From contig JBBIPA010000051.1 in the NCBI GenBank assembly GCA_037443085.1, positions 1 through 12,425 of the forward strand: a stretch of 12,425 nucleotides of DNA, read 5' to 3'. This stretch comes from JBBIPA01 sp037443085. GTDB lineage: Bacteria > Chloroflexota > Dehalococcoidia > GIF9 > UBA5629. The notes below the pieces were generated by a model. The model worked only from the letters and a program-made list of their open reading frames with translations. It was not told the DNA's origin and ran no database searches. Positions 1 through 7,400 of the stretch are shown here, piece by piece. The position numbers were made by a program, and so were the translations under genes. Numbering within the stretch: the first letter of the stretch is position 1; each line of letters starts with the position of its first letter.

Positions 1-1475
1 CCAACATCCATATTAAACATACTCCAGGCACAAAAGGAAGAAGCAAATCTTGGAACAATGGTACGGCGGATATCCAGCAAATTGGCAATAAATGCTCCGC
101 ATAAGCCACCTCCCCCACCGCAGGCTACAAGGCTAAAATCCCTGATATCGTAGCCCTTTCTCGTTGAGATTTCAGTAATATCATCTGCCATATTGGAGTT
201 AACAATATGGAACATGGCATGTGCTGCCTCTTCAATGCTCATGTGTAGACGTTCAGCTATCGTTTTCATAGCTGCCCGGGACAGGTCAATATTCAGCTTA
301 AGCTTGCCACCCCAGAAATAATCAAGTGGAATGTAACCCAGGATAACCGCAGCATCGGTAGTGGTAGGCTCCTTGCCTCCTTTTCCGTAGCAGGCAGGTC
401 CCGGTTCAGCTCCGGCACTCTGTGGCCCGACACGAAGTAATCCCAGAGAATCTATCCAGCCAATGCTTCCACCCCCAGCACCAATACTTTTCACGTCGAC
501 CACTTTAATTCCAAGCCTATCATCGCCAATCCACCTACCTGCAGCCAAACCAACTTGCCCGTTCCGTATTAAACTCGCATCAAAAGTAGTCCCGCCCATA
601 TCACCTACTATTACATTAGGCTCGTTGATAACACTACCAAGAAAAGCAGCACCGGCTGGCCCCGCAGCAGGGCCAGAATCCATGACATAGACAGGCTTTT
701 TTACCAGCGCTGCTACAGTCTGAGCAAATTGATTCGCTTGCATTATTAACAGTTGCCCACTGAAGCCATATCCCTTTAACTTATTCTCAAGGCTTGCCAT
801 ATATGTAGTGACCACTGGTCCCAGACTGGCGTTGAGGACACAGGTGCTCTCTCGCTCATACTCCCCCATTTTAGGAAGCAACTCACTGGAACAAGAGGTG
901 TAGACACCAGGTAGTAGCTCCTCGCAGATTGCAGCAGCTTTTTGCTCATTGGTACCACTGATGTAGGAATTGATGAAGCAGATAGAAACGGACTCAACCC
1001 TTTCTCTTTTCAGTACTTTTATTACATTCCTTAGCTCCTGCTCATCTACTGGCTTAACTATTTCGCCGGTACAGAGTGTTTTCTCGGCAATCCCTAATCT
1101 CAAATAGCGAGGTATGATGGGTTCATACGGTGGAATATAAGCCTCATACATAGACCTTGTTTCAATTTTAAGTGAGCGGCGTATCTCGATAATATCCCGG
1201 AATCCCTTCGTGGTAATCAGTGCAGTACGCGCTACCTTATTAGTAATAAGGGCATTAGTAGCTACAGTGGTTCCATGTACTATGAGTTCAATTTGCCTGA
1301 CAAATTCCTCAAGCGTCAGTGAATGACCGGATGCCGCCTCCTTAAGCACATTAATCACTCCTTCAGAAAAATCAGCAGGAGTGGTCGGTGCTTTGAATTC
1401 GCATAAATTGCCCTTCTTGTCCAGCACCACACCATCAGTAAATGTACCACCCGTGTCTATACAAACTCTAAACAT
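1..1475 (-). CDS. hyuA: HyuA-type hydantoinase/acetone carboxylase family subunit (3' end beyond window)
   Basis: The reading frame is open from an ATG at 1475 to the left edge, giving 491 codons of a family that is usually about 650-720 residues, so the C-terminus is missing. The N-terminal ASKHA-type nucleotide-binding signature is DTGGTFTDGV (residues 7-16), followed by HGTTVATNALI (67-77). Later come MDSGPAAGPAGA (265-276), GDMGGTTFDASLI (291-303), SIGAGGGSIGW (330-340), the Gly/Pro-rich GAEPGPACYGKGG block (355-367) and CGGGGGLCGAF (452-462). This is the typical order of hydantoinase A / N-methylhydantoinase A / acetophenone carboxylase subunits, enzymes that act on cyclic amides or carboxylate ketones using ATP. 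The exact substrate cannot be told. AGAGGAAAC lies just before the ATG and acts as the ribosome binding site. It is the third gene after the amidohydrolase and marR; a HyuB partner just outside the window is expected from family habit but is not seen. Confidence 0.9.
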   Translation of the reverse strand, partial: MFRVCIDTGGTFTDGVVLDKKGNLCEFKAPTTPADFSEGVINVLKEAASGHSLTLEEFVRQIELIVHGTTVATNALITNKVARTALITTKGFRDIIEIRRSLKIETRSMYEAYIPPYEPIIPRYLRLGIAEKTLCTGEIVKPVDEQELRNVIKVLKRERVESVSICFINSYISGTNEQKAAAICEELLPGVYTSCSSELLPKMGEYERESTCVLNASLGPVVTTYMASLENKLKGYGFSGQLLIMQANQFAQTVAALVKKPVYVMDSGPAAGPAGAAFLGSVINEPNVIVGDMGGTTFDASLIRNGQVGLAAGRWIGDDRLGIKVVDVKSIGAGGGSIGWIDSLGLLRVGPQSAGAEPGPACYGKGGKEPTTTDAAVILGYIPLDYFWGGKLKLNIDLSRAAMKTIAERLHMSIEEAAHAMFHIVNSNMADDITEISTRKGYDIRDFSLVACGGGGGLCGAFIANLLDIRRTIVPRFASSFCAWSMFNMDV

Positions 1476-1506
1476 GTTTCCTCTGTCTCGATTTCTCTTT
1501 TTGTCT

Positions 1507-1558
1507 CTATTAAATAGCTACGTGCCACTTAGCACTATTAAATACAAAGGTGCCACTT
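1507..1558. repeat. Two 24-bp imperfect direct repeats in the marR-hyuA spacer
   Basis: Units at 1507-1530 and 1535-1558 each consist of CTATTAAATA, five variable bases, then GTGCCACTT; 20 of 24 positions agree and the period is 28 bp. They fill most of the 88-bp gap between the marR stop and the hyuA start. On the coding (minus) strand each unit holds a TTTAAT hexamer (5/6 match to a -10 box), but I find no convincing -35. They may be paired regulator binding sites or tandem weak promoters for hyuA; either reading is an inference. Confidence 0.7.
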
Positions 1559-1563
1559 GCTTC

Positions 1564-2097
1564 TCAGGTAATTCTTTTGTTGGCAGTATTGTTCTTTCGG
1601 TTTGCATGATTGGGATCGAGAGGAAATTTTATATGCCATTCTGGTATCCCTAATTCACGCAATGCTTGATTTCTAAGTATCCACAAATCGGCCGCCAGCC
1701 GCTCTCGGCGCTTCTTGGGTAATACCGAAAATATCCTTTCGTCAGTCTCGTTGTTAAGTGATTGATTAAATATCTCACGCCCTTTATCAGTCAGTTTGAT
1801 AATTGTGCTTGCTCTCCCTGATTTTTTTGATTTACTAATTAACCCTTCCTTCTCCATCCTTTTCAACATTTCAGTCACTGAATGAAGCTCGCGATAAAGT
1901 TGACGGGCTATTTCTACAGGAGTCGATTGTCCATTATTATTTTGAATATCCCAGAGAATAGCCCTTCGTTCCGGATTTATGTGAAATCGCTCCAAATCCC
2001 TGTGCCTGGCTTTTAAAATAGCGTCTTTCGTTTGGGCAAGTAATACCCAGAGGGTAAAGAATTCGTCATTATTTGGCTTGATGATAGTTCTTGCCAC
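1564..2097 (-). CDS. MarR-family winged-helix transcriptional regulator
   Basis: A 177-residue protein that fits the MarR family in size and layout. A helical N-terminus is followed by a winged helix-turn-helix: PERRAILWDI (42-51), the HTH around TPVEIARQLYRELHSVTEML (59-78), RMEKEGLISKSKKSGRAS (80-97) forming the link to the wing, and KLTDKGREIF (101-110) closing it. C-terminal helices (about 118-150) would form the dimer interface. The tail (160-177) is polar and basic and looks unstructured. The start is GTG at 2097; no in-frame ATG gives a full domain. AGGAGG is present but about 15 bases upstream, longer than usual, with AAAGAG closer. The gene sits 52 bp after the amidohydrolase and 88 bp before hyuA, so it probably controls this operon, likely including itself, in response to a small aromatic or carboxylic ligand. 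The ligand is not known. Confidence 0.88.
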   Translation of the reverse strand: MARTIIKPNNDEFFTLWVLLAQTKDAILKARHRDLERFHINPERRAILWDIQNNNGQSTPVEIARQLYRELHSVTEMLKRMEKEGLISKSKKSGRASTIIKLTDKGREIFNQSLNNETDERIFSVLPKKRRERLAADLWILRNQALRELGIPEWHIKFPLDPNHANRKNNTANKRIT

Positions 2098-2149
2098 GAA
2101 TCTACTCTTTAGCCTCCTCTTCTCTATCTCATCTATCGAACTCGAATCA

Positions 2150-3187
2150 TCAAATGTTAAATAGCCTTACGGCATTCTCGCCCAGAATGAGGGTTTTCTC
2201 TTTCTCGCTTATCGCCAGGCTCTTGACGTACTCCACACCCTTGATAAACCATTCGCGTCTTACTGGATACGAGCTTCCGTACAGAATGTGGTCAGCTCCT
2301 ATAGTTTTAATAGCACACTCCAATTGCGGTTGACCCCACTGCACAGCACCCGACATATCAAAATAAATATTTTTATCCAGGTATCCCCTCAACTTGTCTG
2401 CTACCTTGTCAAACCGTTCCAGTTCTTCTTTTGCACCAGATTTTGCCGGGACCAACATATTCACGTATGCAAAAAAACCACCCCCCATCATAGAATGTAT
2501 CATCTTCAAATTAGGAAATTCTTCAAACATTCCGCTGAAAAGCTCCCTGCCCACCGCGGTCATCTGGTCTACGCATCTCCCATATTGACGACGCAGGTTG
2601 GTATATTTACAGATCGAGCCATAATCTACAGGCAGCGGAGTATGATGCACCACAATCGGCACATTTAGTTCATTGAGCTTCTTGAAGTAGGGCTTAAACT
2701 CTTCCTCGTCGAGATAGAGATTTCCGTAGTGTGCCGCAAGCTGAACTCCGCAGAAACCGAGTGAATTGATGCAGCGTTCCACTTCATTAATGCAATCTGC
2801 CGTACCCCATGGGGGAATAACAGCCAGTGCCAGAAATCGACCAGGGTATTTCTTAACATGTTTTGCCAGTTCATCATTAATCTTCTTGCATATATCCAGT
2901 CCCAGCCATTCTTGCCAGCAGGGTATTCGCAGTATAGCCTTATCTATCTTGGCTTCATCCATATCTCTCAGTCGCTCTTGTGGACTATACTGGGTCTCGG
3001 CATAATTGAGATTTTCAAAACCTTTTGGTTTCTCGATAACGATCTGCCGGGTACTGGTCCCGGGAATAGTGCTCAACTTAGTGTTTACACCGTGCTCGCG
3101 AGGCACACAATGTAAGAAGGAATCCAATAAAGACTTGTCAGTAAACAGGTTTTCGGGGAGCCAGTGCATATTAGCATCAATTATCAT
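2150..3187 (-). CDS. Amidohydrolase family 2 (ACMSD/decarboxylase-like TIM barrel) protein with altered metal site
   Basis: A 345-residue protein starting at the ATG at 3187, chosen because AAGGAGGA lies about 5 bases upstream and because the protein then begins at the first barrel strand (MIIDANMHWLP). The frame stays open upstream to 3325, but that extension crosses the promoter. It matches the amidohydrolase-2 group (COG2159; ACMSD, aromatic acid decarboxylases, lactonases): RLRDMDEAKIDKAIL (72-86), the strand/His motif IVVHHTP (178-184), LKMIHSMMGGGFF (227-239) and ILYGSSYPV (301-309). In active relatives the metal is bound by an HxH pair, two later His and an Asp in GSDYP. Here the first pair is N6/H8 and the Asp position is S306 (codon TCG), while H181 or H182 and H231 remain. 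The gene leads an operon with marR and hyuA, suggesting a catabolic role, but the substrate is unknown and metal-free or non-catalytic function is possible. Confidence 0.88.
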   Translation of the reverse strand: MIIDANMHWLPENLFTDKSLLDSFLHCVPREHGVNTKLSTIPGTSTRQIVIEKPKGFENLNYAETQYSPQERLRDMDEAKIDKAILRIPCWQEWLGLDICKKINDELAKHVKKYPGRFLALAVIPPWGTADCINEVERCINSLGFCGVQLAAHYGNLYLDEEEFKPYFKKLNELNVPIVVHHTPLPVDYGSICKYTNLRRQYGRCVDQMTAVGRELFSGMFEEFPNLKMIHSMMGGGFFAYVNMLVPAKSGAKEELERFDKVADKLRGYLDKNIYFDMSGAVQWGQPQLECAIKTIGADHILYGSSYPVRREWFIKGVEYVKSLAISEKEKTLILGENAVRLFNI

Positions 3188-3231
3188 GGAGTCCTCCTTC
3201 GGCAATCGACAGATTGTTAATAATTGATATT

Positions 3232-3282
3232 TAATGGTTCTGATAAGACTTCGTACAAGAACCATTATACCACAGTTGTCAA
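3232..3282 (-). promoter_or_regulatory. Operon promoter overlapped by a 10-bp perfect inverted repeat (candidate operator)
   Basis: On the minus strand TATAAT (3264-3269) is preceded by TG and one base, an extended -10 element. A TTGACA (3277-3282) lies only 7 bp further up, too close to serve as its -35. Arms TAATGGTTCT (3232-3241) and AGAACCATTA (3258-3267) are perfect reverse complements separated by 16 bp; one arm overlaps the -10 box and the predicted start of transcription is near 3257. A bound dimer would cover the promoter, so this is a strong operator candidate for the MarR protein encoded two genes down. The arm centres are 26 bp apart, wider than in most MarR sites, so another regulator, or two dimers, is possible. 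Confidence 0.65.
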
Positions 3283-3315
3283 GCCCCCTGTTTTTTAAGG
3301 CCAGCAGGGGCGAGG

Positions 3316-3344
3316 TTGACTTCAACCCAGCTATGCGTTAAAGT
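3316..3344 (+). promoter_or_regulatory. Possible promoter of the FmdB-type gene
   Basis: TTGACT (3316-3321, 5/6 to the -35 consensus) is followed after 17 bp by TAAAGT (3339-3344, 4/6 to the -10). The predicted transcript would start near 3351, just ahead of the ribosome binding site. Confidence 0.4.
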
Positions 3345-3363
3345 AAATATTCGGAGGAAAGGA

Positions 3364-3597
3364 ATGCCTATTTACGAATACTGCTGCCCCAAATGTAGTA
3401 ACAAATTCGAGATGTTACGCACACTCAGTCAGGCTAACGATAATGCTTCCTGCCCCAAATGTCACAGCACTTCCAGACGGATTTTCTCTCGCTTTGCTTC
3501 CTTCGCTAAGGATAGCAGCGGAGCCTCGGTTCCCGTAGCCGGCACCGGCAGCTCCTGCAGCGGTTGCTCCTCATCCAGTTGCAGCAGCTGTCATTAA
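3364..3597 (+). CDS. FmdB-family zinc-ribbon protein with Cys/Ser-rich tail
   Basis: A 77-residue protein beginning MPIYEYCCPKC, the hallmark start of FmdB-type zinc ribbons. Zinc ligands are C8-x-x-C11 and C30-x-x-C33. The middle (40-62) is low in structure and the end is a Ser/Gly/Cys tail with C65, C68, C73 and C76 and a final His, giving a possible second metal site. The start at 3364 follows GGAGG with a 6-base gap; an upstream in-frame ATG at 3316 would overlap the promoter and add a segment not typical of the family. FmdB was first linked to regulation of formamidase/amidase genes, but for most members the role is not established. The gene stands alone, divergent from the amidohydrolase operon and ending 10 bp from the convergent lit-like gene. 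Confidence 0.85.
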   Translation: MPIYEYCCPKCSNKFEMLRTLSQANDNASCPKCHSTSRRIFSRFASFAKDSSGASVPVAGTGSSCSGCSSSSCSSCH

Positions 3598-3607
3598 CGC
3601 ATCACCA

Positions 3608-4285
3608 TTATCTCTTCAGCTTCAGCGTGCCAAAAGTAATGCCGCCCAGAATCAGCGATTCTACAATCACCGCTCCGAAGCCGAATAGTGCCACATCATA
3701 GAAAAAACCGCCGGGGAACAGCTTGCTAAAAGAGCCTTGTGACGGGTCAATTATCCAGAATTCATTGGAAAAGCTAACCAGGTGAAAAAGTAGAAATAGC
3801 TGCTCAAAACCGAAAACCGCCCATAGAGCCAAGAATATCATCAGCCCGAACGTAGTCACGCTTCCCCACCACAAGCCTGTTATCACCGTCCGCCAGCCTG
3901 CCCGCAACCACAGCAACAATACCAGAATACAAATGACCATGATAATGAATGCCGCTATTTGAACTGCATAGTCCAGTTGCATCAGGCCTTTTACATCTTG
4001 AAGGTGAACTACCTCTTTTTCGCTGAATACGTCAAACTTCTCGCCTGACCGTAACACCGTCACCTGCGGAGAATCTACCCTGGAGTTATAGTAATCAATT
4101 AAATGCTGATATATCTTCATCAGTTCAGGTTTGGCTATACCCGAGACACGGCTTATCTGGTAAGTATCAACGGCATACTCGTAGACCCGTATCTCATTGA
4201 CTCCCCAGCGAATGTTGCTGGCAATGATGAGCAAAGGCACACAGCATACTAGCAGCCAGCGGGCAACAGCTCTCACTATTTTCAT
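3608..4285 (-). CDS. lit: Lit-like lipoprotein intramolecular transacylase (TIGR01906/DUF1461 membrane protein)
   Basis: A 225-residue integral membrane protein. There is an N-terminal hydrophobic segment (about 6-24), an extracytoplasmic stretch rich in polar residues (25-100), then membrane segments near 107-126, 136-158 and 197-217. Two family motifs are visible: VVHLQDVKGLM with H94, and FHLVSFSNEFWIIDP with H168 followed by LFPGGFF. The family was long an uncharacterised TIGR01906 group and was later shown in Firmicutes to be Lit, which moves an acyl chain from the diacylglyceryl group to the N-terminus of lipoprotein Cys to make lyso-form lipoproteins; paired extracytoplasmic His residues are key there. 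I assign this protein from the His motifs and topology. The ATG at 4285 is preferred over a TTG at 4300 because the promoter start site falls only about 8 bases before the TTG. No clear Shine-Dalgarno precedes either. It is transcribed divergently from dnaE. Confidence 0.75.
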   Translation of the reverse strand: MKIVRAVARWLLVCCVPLLIIASNIRWGVNEIRVYEYAVDTYQISRVSGIAKPELMKIYQHLIDYYNSRVDSPQVTVLRSGEKFDVFSEKEVVHLQDVKGLMQLDYAVQIAAFIIMVICILVLLLWLRAGWRTVITGLWWGSVTTFGLMIFLALWAVFGFEQLFLLFHLVSFSNEFWIIDPSQGSFSKLFPGGFFYDVALFGFGAVIVESLILGGITFGTLKLKR

Positions 4286-4314
4286 TGTACTCAAGCCCAA
4301 CTAAGATAACGCCG

Positions 4315-4343
4315 ATAATAAGCATTAGCCCAGCGGTTGTCAA
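4315..4343 (-). promoter_or_regulatory. Near-consensus promoter for the lit-like gene
   Basis: On the minus strand TTGACA (4338-4343, 6/6) is separated by exactly 17 bp from TATTAT (4315-4320, 5/6). Transcription would begin near 4308, about 22 bases before the ATG. It is the best sigma-70-type promoter in the window. Confidence 0.75.
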
Positions 4344-4421
4344 GAATTATTTTGTTTTTTGTTATTAGCAGCAGACGAATAAACGAGAGTAAAAGACTTC
4401 TAATTATCCCAAAAATCTTTA

Positions 4422-4430
4422 TGCTATAAT
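4422..4430 (+). promoter_or_regulatory. Extended -10 promoter of dnaE
   Basis: TGCTATAAT is a perfect extended -10 element (TG, one base, TATAAT). No good -35 is visible 16-18 bp upstream. Transcription would start near 4437, leaving about 13 bases before the dnaE ATG. Confidence 0.6.
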
Positions 4431-4449
4431 TAAAACCACCCAACCAGAA

Positions 4450-7400
4450 ATGTTTACCCATCTTCACTTACATACCGAGTTCAGCCTCCTCGATGGTTTA
4501 TGCCGCATCAATCAGGTCATTGCCCGGGCTAAAGCACTCGGCATGAACAGCCTGGCTATTACCGACCATGGCAATATGCATGGAGTCATCGATTTTTACG
4601 TGGCAGCCAGGGAAGCCGGCGTCAAGCCCATCATCGGCTGTGAAGTCTATGTAGCGCCTGCGGACCGACACAGTAAGAATACCAGCGATAAGAACCCCTA
4701 CCATCTCACCCTGCTCGCTAAAAACCAGCAAGGCTATCACAACCTCATCCAGTTGGTCAGCAAGTCACACCTGGAAGGTTTTTACTATAAGCCACGTGTA
4801 GACAAAGAGTTGCTCACCAACTATCGTGAGGGCATTGTAGTACTCTCCGGCTGCCTCCACGGCCAGTTATCCCGCCTTTTAGTCGAAGGACAGCTTGACG
4901 AGGCAGCCACGATAGCCAAATGGCACAAAGACGTGTTCAGCGATTACTATTTAGAGATACAAAGGCACCCCATACCGGAGCTGCAGCAAGTCAATGAAGG
5001 CTTGCTCGCCATCGCCTCGAAGCTCGATATCCCCATGGTAGCCACCAGTGATGTACATTATGTCAATAAAGAGGATGCAGCCAGTCATGAACTGCTCCTC
5101 TGCATCCAAACCAACACTTCTGTCTACGATGAGAAAAGAATGAAGATGGCAGGCGATTTCTTCTACCTGAAAAGCCCCAAGGAAATGGCGGCAGCGTTTA
5201 GTGACCTGCCCCAGGCTCTGGAAAACACGCTCAAGATTGCCGATATGTGCCAGCTTGAGCTTGAGTTTGGCAAACTCCATCTCCCCAAAGTGGAAATTCC
5301 CCCAGGCAAGACTGTGGACGAATACCTGACCGAGCTATGCTGGCAGGGATTCAGACAACGCTTCCCATCATCCACTCCCAAATTGGAACAACGCCTGAAA
5401 TATGAGCTAGAAGTAATTCATAAAACACACTTCGCCGATTACTTCCTCGTCGTCTGGGACCTGATTTCCTTCGCCCGAAAGCAAAATATTCTCTTCGGCG
5501 TTAGAGGCAGCGCTGCTGCCAGCCTGGTGCTCTACTGCCTCAACATCACTGATATCGACCCCGTAGCTCACAAACTGGTATTCGAACGCTTCCTAAACAT
5601 CGAGCGCCGCGAGCTGCCCGATATCGACCTAGACTTTCAAGACGACCGCCGCGATGAAGTCATTGCTTATGTCAACCAGAAATATGGCGCTGACCACGTC
5701 GCCCAGATTATTACCTTCGGTACCATGGGTGCTAAGGCTGCAGTAAGAGATGTTGGCAGGGCTTTGGGTCTGCCTTACAGCCAGGCTGACAGGGTTGCCC
5801 GCCTGATTCCCAGCCGCCCCAATATCAAACTTGAAGTCGCTATAGCTGAGAACAAAGAGCTGCAAACCATCTACCACGAGGATGATGCCATTAAGAACCT
5901 TATTGATTCCGCCCTTAAGCTGGAAGGCGTCGCCCGCCATGCCAGTACTCATGCCGCCGGGGTAGTCATTTCTAGAGAGCCTCTGGCTCAGCACCTGCCA
6001 CTCCAGCGCGCCACCTCAACCAAAGACAGCGAGCAAGAGACCGCCATGACCCAGTTTTCCATGGAAACCGTCGCCCGCCTCGGGTTGCTCAAACTGGACC
6101 TCCTGGGACTGGCGAACCTCACTCTACTGGCTAAAGCCAAAGATATCATCGCCAGAAGCCGCAACATTAACCTTGACCTGCGTCGACTTCCCCTTAATGA
6201 CCCTCCCACCTTCAAGCTGCTTGCCTCCGGGGAGACCAGCGGCATCTTCCAGTTGGAAGGCGAGGGCATGCGCCGCAACATCAAGGAGCTAAAACCTACT
6301 ACATTCACCGATATTGCTGCCATGGTTGCGCTCTATCGCCCCGGACCGATGGAGCATATCCCCCGATTCATTAAATCTAAATACGGCGTCGAACCGGTAC
6401 GCTATCCTCACCCCGCCCTCAAAGATATCCTCGAGGAAACCTATGGCATCATCGTCTACCAGGACCAGGTGCTCCTCATCGTCCAGGCATTAGCCGGCTA
6501 CAGCCTGGGGCAAGCAGATATTTTCCGCAAAGCTATGGGCAAGAAAATCCCTGAGGTCATGCAGAAGGAACGCGCTAATTTCATTAATGGTGCCAAGGCA
6601 AAGGGATTGTCTGAGGAACTGGCCAGTGAAATTTTTGCCCTTATTGAACCTTTCGCCGGTTATGCCTTCAATAAGGCTCATGCTGTCAGTTACGCCATGA
6701 TTGCCTATCAGACCGCCTATATCAAGGCAAACTACCCGGTCGAGTATATGACTGCCCTTATGAACACCTATACCGGCAATGCCGACAAAATCCGCTCGGC
6801 CATTGCCGAATGCCGCCGCTTGAATATTTCCGTGATGCCCCCAGATATTAACAAAAGCCAGGCGGCGTTCACCATAGAAAAACTGGATGGCAAGATGGCA
6901 ATCCGTTTCAGCCTCACCGCCATAAAGAACGTGGGGCATGCCGCTATCGAATTAATCCTCTCAGCACGCCGGCAGGAAGGTGACTTCAAATCTATAGATG
7001 ACCTCTGCCGCCGCGCCGATTTGCATAACGTGAATCGGAAGGTACTGGAGAGCCTCATCAAGGCCGGGGCTTTTGACTCCATGGCTCCGCGCGGTGCCCT
7101 TCTCCAGGTCATCGGCCAGATTATTTCCCTGTCACAGAGAGAGCAGCAGCTAAAACAATCAGGACAAGCCAGCATGTTTGACATCCTTGGAGCAAATGTA
7201 GCCACCCCTCTACCTGCCCTAGAGATAGGAAATGTCGATGCGCCTCTCAAGGAAAAACTGGAATGGGAACGGGAGCTTCTCGGCGTGTACTTCTCCGAGC
7301 ATCCCTTTGCTGCCGTAGCCTCCAGGCTTTCCCATGCTATCACGGCGCTCTGCGGCCAGATCAACGAGGAAATGGCAGGGCAGACAGTAATTACTGCCGG

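Noticed and set aside
463..690. Plus-strand open frame over the HyuA gene
   Set aside because: The opposite frame carries the HyuA signatures throughout; the plus-strand product is low-complexity and has no ribosome site.
3188..3325. Longer N-terminus for the amidohydrolase
   Set aside because: The extension crosses the TATAAT/inverted-repeat promoter, and the ATG at 3187 has a strong ribosome binding site and fits the family start.
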